Of a stretch of DNA of 64,000 nt, positions 53,474 to 62,090 are shown one piece after another (within the stretch, counting starts at the first letter, position 1; each line of letters begins with the position of its first letter). The translations under genes and the position numbers were made by a program. Location of the stretch: positions 1-64,000 of the forward strand of contig CP085629.1 of the NCBI GenBank assembly GCA_024704175.1, read 5' to 3'. Source of the stretch: Paenibacillus sp. P25 (lineage in GTDB: Bacteria > Bacillota > Bacilli > Paenibacillales > NBRC-103111). Below the pieces are notes generated by a model. The model searched no databases, was not told where the DNA came from, and saw nothing but the letters and a program-made list of their open reading frames with translations.

Positions 53474-54593
53474 CGAAGGCAGGGCAACCAAGCGGCCCGA
53501 TCAGTGCTTACATGCTGTTCTTTATGATTACCAGCACGCAGCTGGGGGATCCGTCGCAAGGGTTTCAACGCAACATTTATATCGAAGCGGGGCATGATGC
53601 CTGGATTTGTATTCTGTTGATCGGGGCCGCAGCGATGATCTCGAACTGGTTTATTGTAAGGACGATGGGGATGTATCCCCATCTGGATCTCTATGGGATT
53701 CATGAAGCGGTATATGGCAAGTGGATCGGGAGGTTCGCCAACCTCCTCTATGCGATCTATTTGTTCCTGCTTTGTTTCACCGTGCTTCGTTCCTATATCG
53801 AAGTCGTGCTTACATGGCTCATGCCCGATATGCCGGGGTGGCTCTTCGGTCTGCTGCTCAGTCTCCTGCTGGTTTACGGCGTCGGCGGGGGATCCGTACG
53901 GCTACGGGTTTTTCCTTAATTTCCTTCTTGGCTTCCATTTGGCTGTTTCTGCTCTATTATTTTCCGTGGAAATATGCCGAATGGGACCATTTGCTCCCCG
54001 TCCTTGAGGCGGATTGGCAGCAAATCGGCCGAGGCACCCTGGCCTCGACTTATTCGATGCTCGGTTTCGAGCTCGTTTACTTCGTTTATCCGTTCGTAAA
54101 GGACCGGAAGAAGGTGATGAGGTACAGCATGCTGGCCAGTATGTTCACCACCCTGACGCTGTTGTCCTTGATGGTGAACGCCATTGTGTTCTACAGCGGG
54201 CCGCAGCTGGCGCGTATGATCTGGGCTACTTTAACCATGTATAAAATCGCCCAGTTTCCTTTTCTGGAACGGTTCGAGCTGGTGGCGGCGGCTTATTGGA
54301 TGCTTCTCATTGTCCCGAACTGCTTGCTGTTTCTGTGGGCGACCACACGCGGATTGAAGAGCGCGATCCGTTTAAAGCAGAAATATGCGCTCTATTTGGG
54401 CTGCATCATCCTGACTTGTTCTACGCTTCTGATGCCGACCCGGGACCAAATTATTCACTTCTCGGCCTGGATAGGGAGGGCAGGAGTGTATATGGCTTTC
54501 TTGTACCCTTTGGTCCTGTATATGTTGATTAAGCTGAAAAATCGGCGAAAGGGGAAGGAGGAGGCGCCGCATGGGGTACGGCAGAAGGTTTAA
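53470..54593 (+). CDS. GerB family spore germination protein (B subunit) of the second operon, frameshifted
   Basis: ATG 53470 overlaps the stop of the A subunit (ATGA). About 374 residues with ten hydrophobic helices. The first ~140 residues include ISAYMLFFMITSTQLGDPSQ and WLFGLLLSLLLVYGVGGG. A run of five G near 53890 breaks the frame, and one more G gives GIRTATGFSLISFLASIWLF and the rest, ending NRRKGKEEAPHGVRQKV. Its end overlaps the start of the C subunit by 23 bases. Confidence 0.83.
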
Positions 54594-55706
54594 GCTTGCA
54601 GCCGTTCTGCTCTTAACGGCTTGCGTGACGACGGGATGTATCCGGAGCAAGGTGCTGGAGCGGCTTGGGCTTGTCATCGCCTCCGGTTTCGACGAGGTAC
54701 CGGGAGATAAGATTATGGGAACCTCCGTGCTGTATGAAATCGACCCCCAGGCCAGGGAGAAGTCGAATGTCATCTCCTCGACGGCCTACACCCTCAAGGG
54801 GCGCGCACCAATATGAATTACGAGTCCCGGAAGAAACTGGCCTCCGGTCAGCCGCGGGTCATGGTTTATCACGAGGATTTGGCCCGCAAGGGACTGATCG
54901 AGCTGGTCGATACGCTCAGCCGAGACCCGGATATCGGAACGGGAATCTACCTGACCGTTACGAAAGGGAAGGCGTTCGACCTCTTCACCCGGAGGTATCC
55001 CGAGATTGCCAATATCGGCAACTATTTGTTCCAATCCATCAAGCAGAATGTGGAATCGGAGGCGATGGTCTCGCCGATTCTGCATGAATTTATGCGCGAT
55101 TATTATGATCCGGGCCAGGATCCGGTACTGCCCTACATCGAGCAGCACGGGAATGAGATTATTATCAACGGTGCGGCTTTGTTTGCGGCAGACCGGATGG
55201 TCGATACCCTTCCCATGAGCCGTCTCTTTTATTTGCGGCTGATCCGCGACCGGTTCCGTTCCGGTTATCTGGAAGTCGGACTGCCGGCCGCCCCTTTTGC
55301 CGAATATGCCGCTCAGCCCAAGAACCAGGACAGGATCTATCTCGTCCTGGACAATATTATCAGCAACAGCCGGATCGAGCTGGTCGGGGCGAATCCGCCG
55401 ACTTACCGGGTGGAGATCCGGATCCGGAGCCGGCTGCAGGAGCAGTCCGTCCAGTCGCCGCTGGAAGATCCCCGGGTGATTCGGACACTCGAACAGCAAG
55501 CGGCGGATGAAATCAAGAATATCAGCATGGATTTGATCAAACAAACGCAGAAGCTGAACGTCGATCCCTTCGGCTTCGGCAACAAATACCGGGCGCATGT
55601 CCGAGGCTCGGGTCTTACCAAGGATAAGTGGCGGGAGCTGTATCCCGCCGCCAAGTTTAACCTGAAGGTGAAAGTGAAGATTCTGCGGACCGGCCAAACC
55701 GATTAG
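54571..55706 (+). CDS. Ger(x)C family spore germination lipoprotein of the second operon, frameshifted
   Basis: ATG 54571 (MGYGRRFKLAAVLLLTACVT) gives a lipoprotein signal with the Cys in TTGC. About 378 residues. A run of four G near 54800 breaks the frame, and a fifth G yields YTLKGARTNMNYESRKKLAS. C-terminal part: LHEFMRDYYDPGQDPVLPYI, GAALFAADRMVDTLPMSRLF, and the final domain VEIRIRSRLQEQSVQSPLED to FNLKVKVKILRTGQTD. It completes an A-B-C operon on the + strand. Confidence 0.83.
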
Positions 55707-56494
55707 ACGGTTTGCCCCATCGCCCAACGAACGGCATCCGAGACGAACCGGACCGTATGGGAAGCATGCGCCTGCACCTCGGCATGGCTCGAAGCCATGG
55801 CGAAGCTGTGCGGCGTGACCGCGAACATGGAAATATCGTTGAAGGCGTCGCCGATGCAGAGAACTTCCTCCGGCTTCACATCCAGGTCATCCAGCAGGGC
55901 GATCAGCCCCGTCCCTTTGGAGCTGGCACGCGGCATGACGTCCAGACAGTCGGAGTCGGAGATATAAGCGTCAATGGCATCCCCATAGGCTTCAAGAAGT
56001 TGTTCTCTCAGCCGGCGCAGCCCGGCGATATCGCCCATATAAGAAATTTTGCCGCATAGGAGCTCTTTACCCAGCTGATCGTTCAAATCTTCGATCTCGA
56101 CCAGAGGTGCAAGCAGCCTTTGTCTCAGCCTTGCGGCTTTCTCATCGAGATGCTTCACGATATAGCGGTCGGGACCGGCGAGGACGGTGACAAAGGGGGT
56201 ATCCGCGGCGGCTTCGGCAAGTGACAGAATGAGCTCCCGGTCGAAAACGTGGTGCCGGATCAGCTGTCCCTCCGCCGTATGAACATAAGCCCCGTTCTGG
56301 GATATCGCATGAGCGTTTAATTCCATCCGCTCCATAATGTCCCGGATTTCCGGGAGCATCCTGCCCGAAGCGAACGCAACGGCAAGGCCCTGCCGCCGGG
56401 CTTCGTGCAGCGCCTCCCGGTCTTCGTCGCGAATCGTTGTATGGCTGTGCAGCGGCGTGCCGTCCAAATCGCTGACAATGAGTTTGATCATCAT
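55703..56494 (-). CDS. Cof-type HAD hydrolase
   Basis: A complete 263-residue protein with HAD motif I IVSDLDGTPLHSHTT, motif II SGRMLPEIRDIMERM, the C2-type cap (residues ~85-190) and motif IV CIGDAFNDISMF. Motif I has Pro where most members have Leu (DGTLL), but both Asp remain. It is likely a sugar phosphate phosphatase. It directly follows the DeoR-type regulator gene, whose stop codon lies one base before its ATG, which suggests that the regulator controls it. Confidence 0.85.
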   Translation of the reverse strand: MMIKLIVSDLDGTPLHSHTTIRDEDREALHEARRQGLAVAFASGRMLPEIRDIMERMELNAHAISQNGAYVHTAEGQLIRHHVFDRELILSLAEAAADTPFVTVLAGPDRYIVKHLDEKAARLRQRLLAPLVEIEDLNDQLGKELLCGKISYMGDIAGLRRLREQLLEAYGDAIDAYISDSDCLDVMPRASSKGTGLIALLDDLDVKPEEVLCIGDAFNDISMFAVTPHSFAMASSHAEVQAHASHTVRFVSDAVRWAMGQTV

Positions 56495-57262
56495 TTATTT
56501 CTCCCCTTCGGCTAGGATAATTTCGATGTCGTGCTTCAGCAGGGCTTCCTTCAGTCCCGGCGGCGGGTCCTGGTCGGTGATAAGCATATCGATTCTCTCG
56601 AGACCGGCCACCCGGAAAAACTGGTGCAATCCGAATTTCGTATGATCCGCCAGCAGGATGACCTGATCGGCGCGGCGCATCATCTCCCGCAAGACATAGC
56701 CTTCTTCCTCGAAAGGGCTGGTCATGCCGATCTCCGCGAGGCCTCCCGTACCGACCAGCGGCTTGTCGGCCTGGTAATCGCTCAGCATATCGATCGTACG
56801 CGCACCGTAGATGAACCGGTGCACCGGATGGACCGTGCCACCGAGCAGATGAACCTGAAAGCCGTCCCGGGGCGACAAGAGGCCGGCGATATCCATCGAA
56901 TTGGTGACGACGATATGGTTGTCGGTCCGAATCCATTCCGCTGCGTGTCTGGCTGTGGTGGAGGCGTCCATAAACACGTAGTCGCCGTTCTTCAGCAGGG
57001 AGGCGGCCGCCCGGCCGATCGCCCGCTTGACGCCCGGCTCCAGGTTGAGTCTGTCCCCGTAACCCGACACTTCTTTGTTCAGCGTGGGCCAGATCGCGCC
57101 TCCCCTGGTCCGCAGGATACGCCCCTGCTCTTCCAGCTTGACGATGTCCCTGCGGGCCGTATCGCGCGAAACGTCGAACAGCTCGCAGATCTCTTCTATC
57201 GAAATGCGTTCGTGGCGCTGCATATGCTGCAGGATGCCTTGAAGCCTTTCTTCCTGGTACAT
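56495..57262 (-). CDS. DeoR family transcriptional regulator
   Basis: Start ATG 57262 (MYQEERLQGILQHMQRHERI). 255 residues. The N-terminal winged helix-turn-helix is ISIEEICELFDVSRDTARRD, and the linker has the LEEQGRILRTRGGAI wing. The C-terminal DeoRC effector domain has IGRAAASLLKNGDYVFMDAS, VTNSMDIAGLLSPRDGFQVH, VGTGGLAEIG and LLADHTKFG. DeoR proteins sense sugar phosphates, which fits the adjacent HAD phosphatase. GGAGGGGG lies upstream. Confidence 0.88.
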   Translation of the reverse strand: MYQEERLQGILQHMQRHERISIEEICELFDVSRDTARRDIVKLEEQGRILRTRGGAIWPTLNKEVSGYGDRLNLEPGVKRAIGRAAASLLKNGDYVFMDASTTARHAAEWIRTDNHIVVTNSMDIAGLLSPRDGFQVHLLGGTVHPVHRFIYGARTIDMLSDYQADKPLVGTGGLAEIGMTSPFEEEGYVLREMMRRADQVILLADHTKFGLHQFFRVAGLERIDMLITDQDPPPGLKEALLKHDIEIILAEGEK

Positions 57263-57464
57263 GATGGCCGAAGCCCCCTCCCCAATCGGTATAGACCTCA
57301 TTATATGCAAAACGACTTATAATACGCAAGTGAAAATAAGCGATAATAAGTGATTTTCCGCCGGGGCCTGTTCCGTATGTTTCCGAGTCCGGTTATCTAT
57401 GCTACAATGTCGGGGAATGGTTTATGTTAACGGGTTGTTAAGAAAAGGAGGCTTATGACAAGCT

Positions 57465-58568
57465 TTGCCCACGGAAAAGAAGAAGTCCAAACCGAAGCTG
57501 ATGGAGCTTGATTTCGTGAGAGCGGTCGCCATCGTGGCCGTAGTCATGATTCACGCGACGGCGGATGCGACCGTCGACCCGTCGCTGGTGAGCGAGCGCT
57601 CCAGGATGTTCTATATCGCGTTCAACAAGCTGAGCAATTTTGCCGTTCCCGTCTTTATTTTTATCAGCGGACTCGTGCTGTTCTACCGTTATCTGGACGA
57701 TTGGAACGGCCGTCAGGTCGTTCAGTTCTACGTCAAACGGGTCAGGCAGGCGCTGATTCCCTATCTGATTTGGTCGTTGTTTTATTATTTGTATAATCAA
57801 TGGCTCTTTGAGCGCAGCACCCTGCATATGGACTGGAGGGAGTTTGCCGACAAGTCGCTGTGGGCGGATACCTCGTATCATCTTTATTTCATGATCATCA
57901 TCGTTCAGTTCTATTTGCTGTTTCCGCCGCTGATGAGCCTCAGTCAAGCGTTCCCCTGGTTCCGCAAAGCGCTGCTTCCGCTCGGAATCGGCATCCAGGC
58001 CGCTTTTTACAGCTACAATCATTGGGTGGAGCCCGTCGATCATGCGGCATCGCTGTGCGTGAATTATTTCAGCATGTTCGCGCTCGGCGGGATGCTCGGG
58101 ATGCATTATGAAGCTTTCATCCGAGTGCTGCGAAGGCATATCGCCTGGATTTTGCCGCTGACCGCCATCTTCGGCTGCATGTTCATGGCTATGTACGCGT
58201 TCGAGGGGCATATTCATTTTGTCATTGAGAATACGTGGTACGAAGCGCTCTTTTTCATTTATGCGATGTTTGCGGGCGTCAGCCTGATTTGGCTGGGGCG
58301 GCGGCTGCAGAATCTGCCCTGGATCGCCAAGGCAATGGGGGCGCTGGGTGCCGCTTCCTTCGGTATTTATTTCGTTCATCCGGCGATTCTGAGCTATTTC
58401 AAAGTGCATGTGACGAACGATACGGGGACGACGCTGGCTTATTTCGGCTATATCGCCTCCGCCTTTTTGCTGACCCTTTTCCTTCCGTGGGCGCTTACCT
58501 ACGTTTATGGCCGGGCGATGCGCCTTCTTCGTCCGGGCAAACCGAAGGCGGCTCCGCAGAGAGCCTGA
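57465..58568 (+). CDS. Membrane acyltransferase family 3 (OafA-like)
   Basis: 367 residues from TTG 57465, 13 bases after AAGGAGG. About ten membrane helices. N-terminal LMELDFVRAVAIVAVVMIHA holds the family's Arg and His. Further segments are VPVFIFISGLVLFYRYLDDW, SYHLYFMIIIVQFYLLFPPL and AASFGIYFVHPAILSYFKVH. Members O-acetylate or succinylate surface polysaccharides. No neighbouring polysaccharide genes, so the substrate is unknown. Confidence 0.83.
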   Translation: MPTEKKKSKPKLMELDFVRAVAIVAVVMIHATADATVDPSLVSERSRMFYIAFNKLSNFAVPVFIFISGLVLFYRYLDDWNGRQVVQFYVKRVRQALIPYLIWSLFYYLYNQWLFERSTLHMDWREFADKSLWADTSYHLYFMIIIVQFYLLFPPLMSLSQAFPWFRKALLPLGIGIQAAFYSYNHWVEPVDHAASLCVNYFSMFALGGMLGMHYEAFIRVLRRHIAWILPLTAIFGCMFMAMYAFEGHIHFVIENTWYEALFFIYAMFAGVSLIWLGRRLQNLPWIAKAMGALGAASFGIYFVHPAILSYFKVHVTNDTGTTLAYFGYIASAFLLTLFLPWALTYVYGRAMRLLRPGKPKAAPQRA

Positions 58569-58641
58569 AGCCGGAGTGCTAGATTCGCTCCTCCCGTCAT
58601 ACAATGTATCGTACAAGTTATGGGGAGGAGGGCTCCGGGAC

Positions 58642-58920
58642 GTGAAGGGTGCAAAAAATGTGGTTTACCTCGGCCTGACGCTCGGAATGCTTGCTTTTGC
58701 GGTGCCGAGACTGGATATCGATGCAGGGTGGACGGCGACCAATGTATTCGGCGCCGCGTGGATCGGATTTGCGTCGCTCGTCGTGGCCGCTCATCTGCAT
58801 GAGCTGCTCGGTGTGGAGGAAGAGACGAAGCGGGAGCCGCTCAAGGTGAAGCGGATGAAGCGCTGGCAGCTGGAGCAGGCACTGCAGGGCAGAAGGAAGC
58901 TTCTGCAGCTGAAGAAGTAA
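58642..58920 (+). CDS. Small membrane protein of unknown function
   Basis: GTG 58642 is preceded by GGGGAGGAGGG about 10 bases upstream. The 92-residue protein has two hydrophobic helices (VVYLGLTLGMLAFAVPRLDI and VFGAAWIGFASLVVAAHLHE) and a strongly basic C-terminus (KRMKRWQLEQALQGRRKLLQ). No family recognised. It ends shortly before a strong terminator. Confidence 0.65.
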   Translation: MKGAKNVVYLGLTLGMLAFAVPRLDIDAGWTATNVFGAAWIGFASLVVAAHLHELLGVEEETKREPLKVKRMKRWQLEQALQGRRKLLQLKK

Positions 58921-58972
58921 CAAGGACCCGGATAAACGCCGGATTCAGGTTGATGCAAAGCCATATGAACAG

Positions 58973-59011
58973 AAGTCCGTCCCGGCCGGAACAAGGCCGG
59001 GGCGGACTTTT
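58973..59011 (+). terminator. Terminator after the small membrane protein
   Basis: AAGTCCG and CCCGGCC pair with GGCCGGGG and CGGACTT, with a loop of about seven bases, ending TTTTG. Confidence 0.75.
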
Positions 59012-59140
59012 GTTTGCGGCCGGCTCCAAAGGAAGGGGACCGCTCGCTGGATGGGGACTTTTCTCCTGCTGTTTTTTATGCGCAAAACGTTTATAATGAT
59101 AATACAGACTAATACAGAATAAACTGAAATGGTGATACAG

Positions 59141-60480
59141 ATGGATGAGCATATGATGCCGGAGGCGGCGACCAAGCACGAACAGATCATTAAATATATC
59201 GAGGGCCTGAAGATCGGCAGCAAAATCTCCGTGCGCAAGATCGCCGAGAAGCTGGAGGTGAGCGAAGGAACGGCGTACCGTGCGATCAAAGAAGCGGATG
59301 CGCTGGGCCTGGTGGCCACCAAGGAGCGGGTGGGCACGGTCCGCGTGGAGAAGAAGCTGAGGGACGAGCTGGACAAGCTGACCTTTGCGGAAGTGGTCAA
59401 TATGGTGGACGGCGATGTGCTCGGCGGACGGCAGGGGCTGGAGAAGACGCTGCACAAATTCGTCATCGGCGCGATGCAGCAGGATGCGATGATGCGCTAT
59501 ATCGATCCGGGCAGCCTGCTGATCGTTGGCAACCGCAGCAAGGCCCATCTGTGCGCACTGGAGCAGGGTGCGGGCGTTCTGATCACCGGCGGATTCGGTA
59601 CGAGCGAGGAAGTGAAGGAGCTCGCCGACCGGCTGGAGCCGCCGATTATTTCGAGCAGCTACGATACGTTCACGGTGGCTTCCATGATCAACCGGGCCAT
59701 TTACGACCGGCTGATCAAGAAGAAAATCCTGCTGATCGAGGATATTTTGCCGAATCCGATGCAGGTCTACGTGCTGAAGGCGAACCATACGCTGAAGGAC
59801 TGGCGGCGGCTGCACGAGCAGACCGGCCACAGCCGGTTTCCGGTCGTTGACGAGTGGAACCGGGTCATCGGGATGATTACTTCGAAGGACTTGATCGGAG
59901 CCGAACCCGACCAGACAATCGACAAGCGGATGACGCGGAATCCCGTTACGGCTTCGCCCAGCACCTCGATCGCTTCGGCGGCCCATCTTATGGTATGGGA
60001 GGGAATCGAGCTCCTGCCGATCATCGACAACAACCGGAAGGTGACTGCGGTCATCAGCCGCAAGGACGTGCTCAAGGCGATGCAGCATATTCAGCGGCGA
60101 CCGCAGCACGGGGAGACGTTCGAGGATTTGATCTGGTCCGGGTTTTCCGAGGAGCGGGACAAATCCGGGCAGCTGGTATTCCGGGGTGCGGTTACGCCGC
60201 AGATGACGAACCGCTTCGGCACGGTATCCGAGGGCGTGCTGACGGTGCTGATCAAGCAGGCCGCCTACCATGCGGTGCAGGACCAGAAGAAGGGGATCTC
60301 GTGCTCGACAATATGTCCTCCTACTTCGTCAAGCCTGTGCAGATCGACAGTATGATCGAGATCCGTCCGAAGCTGATTGAGGTGAGCCGCAAATTCGGCA
60401 AAATCGACGTGGAAGTGTTTCACGCGGAGGTGCTCGTAGCCAAAGCGATGCTGACGGCGCAGGTGATTGAACAGGCGTAA
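59141..60480 (+). CDS. ytoI: YtoI-like DRTGG/CBS/thioesterase-fold regulator, frameshifted
   Basis: About 446 residues; ATG 59141 (MDEHMMPEAATKHEQIIKYI) preferred, six bases after GGTGA. Order: winged helix (SKISVRKIAEKLEVSEGTAY), DRTGG domain (~75-190, SLLIVGNRSKAHLCALEQGA, IISSSYDTFTVASMI), two CBS domains (~195-310, RFPVVDEWNRVIGMITSKDL, LPIIDNNRKVTAVISRKDVL), and a hot-dog thioesterase domain. A run of four G near 60294 breaks the frame, and a fifth G gives KKGDLVLDNMSSYFVKPVQI. It probably senses an adenine nucleotide. B. subtilis ytoI lies in the same dnaE neighbourhood. Confidence 0.84.
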
Positions 60481-60657
60481 GGCGCGGCGGTTTCGGATGT
60501 GAAGGGGCAAAATGCAAGGCGGGGACGGGTATCCGCTCATGAGCGAAAGCGTTCGCCTTCCCCGGCGGGAAATACCTGCTGATTGAGCGGCTTCCGGCAC
60601 ACCCCGGATGCGGCAGGCCGCCGGCAGGGAACGGTTACCCCGTCCCCCATAGGCTGT

Positions 60658-60945
60658 TTACCGGCTGAAATAGCCGTGATTGCGGATCCCGGCAAACAAA
60701 TTCCACAGGCCGAGAAGCGCGCATACCGTTCCGAAGATCCGTCGCACAATCGAATCGGTGAAGAAGAACAGCTGCGTAACCGCAATGAAGATGAGCATGA
60801 CGCCCATCGCGATGTTCATTCGTGAAGCGTAGAGCCCGCGGCGCTTCGGATCGGATTCGCGGCGGTAACGGTAGCTGTAATAGACGGAAATCAGCAGGGT
60901 AATGACAATGAGAGCCCCGAGCGTGTATTGAACGGTTTGCAGCAT
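60658..60945 (-). CDS. ytpI: YtpI family membrane protein
   Basis: ATG 60945 (MLQTVQYTLGALIVITLLIS) behind GAAGGA; GTG 60954 is also in frame. About 95 residues with three membrane helices (first ~7-25, MNIAMGVMLIFIAVTQLFFF, RRIFGTVCALLGLWNLFAGI) and the basic loop RYRRESDPKRRG. It matches YtpI, of unknown function, in its usual place near dnaE and convergent with ytoI. Confidence 0.8.
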   Translation of the reverse strand: MLQTVQYTLGALIVITLLISVYYSYRYRRESDPKRRGLYASRMNIAMGVMLIFIAVTQLFFFTDSIVRRIFGTVCALLGLWNLFAGIRNHGYFSR

Positions 60946-61055
60946 GGAAAGCACATCCTTCGGTTAATTCATCGCTTTCCGCCTCCGCCGGGAGGCGGCG
61001 TATGTGAATATTCTCCATTCACTTTAGCGATTTTCCTCCGGGAAATCAACTGCTT

Positions 61056-61576
61056 TCAGCTGGTCGAGCCGGGGGTGACGATGCGCTTCCACTCCTTGAC
61101 CGTCACCCAGATTTTCAGCTCGGTCTGGGCAATGAACATCCACTTTACAGATTGCACCATGTAGTCCTTATCCAGTACATTCAGGTAAGGCTTATCCACC
61201 AAGATTTTCTCATACGGCTCCGGCGATTCGGCGAAATCGGAGATTTTGCGGCCGATCACGACTTTTTTCAAATCGTTGTAAATCCGTTTCCGAAGCTCGC
61301 TCTCCGTCACTTTATCCAGCGGCGCATGATCGCTGGTCTCCACATAGACATTCATCAAATTGATGGTGTTTTGCTGGTTTTTCGACTTTTTCAGATCGGA
61401 GATTTCCCCAGGAGCTTGGCGTTTTCGGATTGAAGCCCATGGTTCTGCTCGATCATCAGGTTCAAATTATTCTTATAAATGCCCATAAAAACGGCGGCCC
61501 CGATCACTCCCCCGGCAATGAGCAGGCCGACGTAGCGGGCGGCATCCTTCATCGGTGTGAGGGAAGGCTCGCTCAA
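61056..61576 (-). CDS. ytrI: Sporulation membrane protein YtrI, frameshifted
   Basis: About 173 residues. ATG 61576 overlaps the stop of ytrH (ATGA). One N-terminal membrane helix (ARYVGLLIAGGVIGAAVFMG) precedes a coiled coil. A run of four C on the + strand near 61413 breaks the frame; with five, LLGEISDLKKSKNQQNTINL joins to MNVYVETSDHAPLDKVTESE and the C-terminus KEWKRIVTPGSTS. YtrI is needed for normal sporulation in B. subtilis. Confidence 0.82.
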
Positions 61577-61905
61577 GAATTTTCTCCTCCCCTACAAATC
61601 CACTGAATGAGCGTGGAGCCCATATGCGCCCCGGCGAAAGCGCAGACGATGTACAGAATTTGCTTGATGGCGGGAGAAATGTGCCCCTCGATAAAATGCG
61701 TCTCGATCGCCCGGATCGGATCGATCGTGCCCCCGATCGCGGCGACCATCGCCCAGATCTTGATCTGCTCGGCCACGCTGGTCATGCGGTAGACCGGGGG
61801 CTCCAGCGTAAGCACGGCGCAGATGCCGGCCAGCATCGTACCGCCGAGAACGACCCCGAACGCCACGAAAAAATCCAACAGACATCTCGAAAGAAATCCA
61901 CCCAA
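61573..61905 (-). CDS. ytrH: Sporulation membrane protein YtrH
   Basis: A complete 110-residue protein with three hydrophobic helices (LDFFVAFGVVLGGTMLAGIC, IKIWAMVAAIGGTIDPIRAI, IKQILYIVCAFAGAHMGSTL). The sequence matches YtrH, a mother-cell membrane protein under sigma-E control in B. subtilis. It is coupled to ytrI and divergent from dnaE. Confidence 0.88.
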   Translation of the reverse strand: MGGFLSRCLLDFFVAFGVVLGGTMLAGICAVLTLEPPVYRMTSVAEQIKIWAMVAAIGGTIDPIRAIETHFIEGHISPAIKQILYIVCAFAGAHMGSTLIQWICRGGENS

Positions 61906-62090
61906 GATTAACCATCCTTCCCGTTCCCGTTTGTCGGCTCGTGATCAAGCGTGAACGCTGCGGTTCTTATGATGCCGGGTCTGTAATCGCTACGGCTTGA
62001 CCGACCCCTCTTGTCTAATCTATGGCACACTTGTTCGCATTATGCTAAAATAATCATAATGAATTTTTGAGCGTGAAGGAGGCGGCGCGG

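Noticed and set aside
57453..58616. Long - strand ORF of 387 codons opposite the acyltransferase
   Set aside because: The + strand frame has consistent membrane helices and family motifs, whereas this frame has the His/Gln/Arg-rich look of an antisense reading.
58841..60271. Long - strand ORF of 476 codons opposite ytoI
   Set aside because: It is antisense to a protein with HTH, DRTGG and CBS motifs, and is only open because of codon bias in GC-rich DNA.
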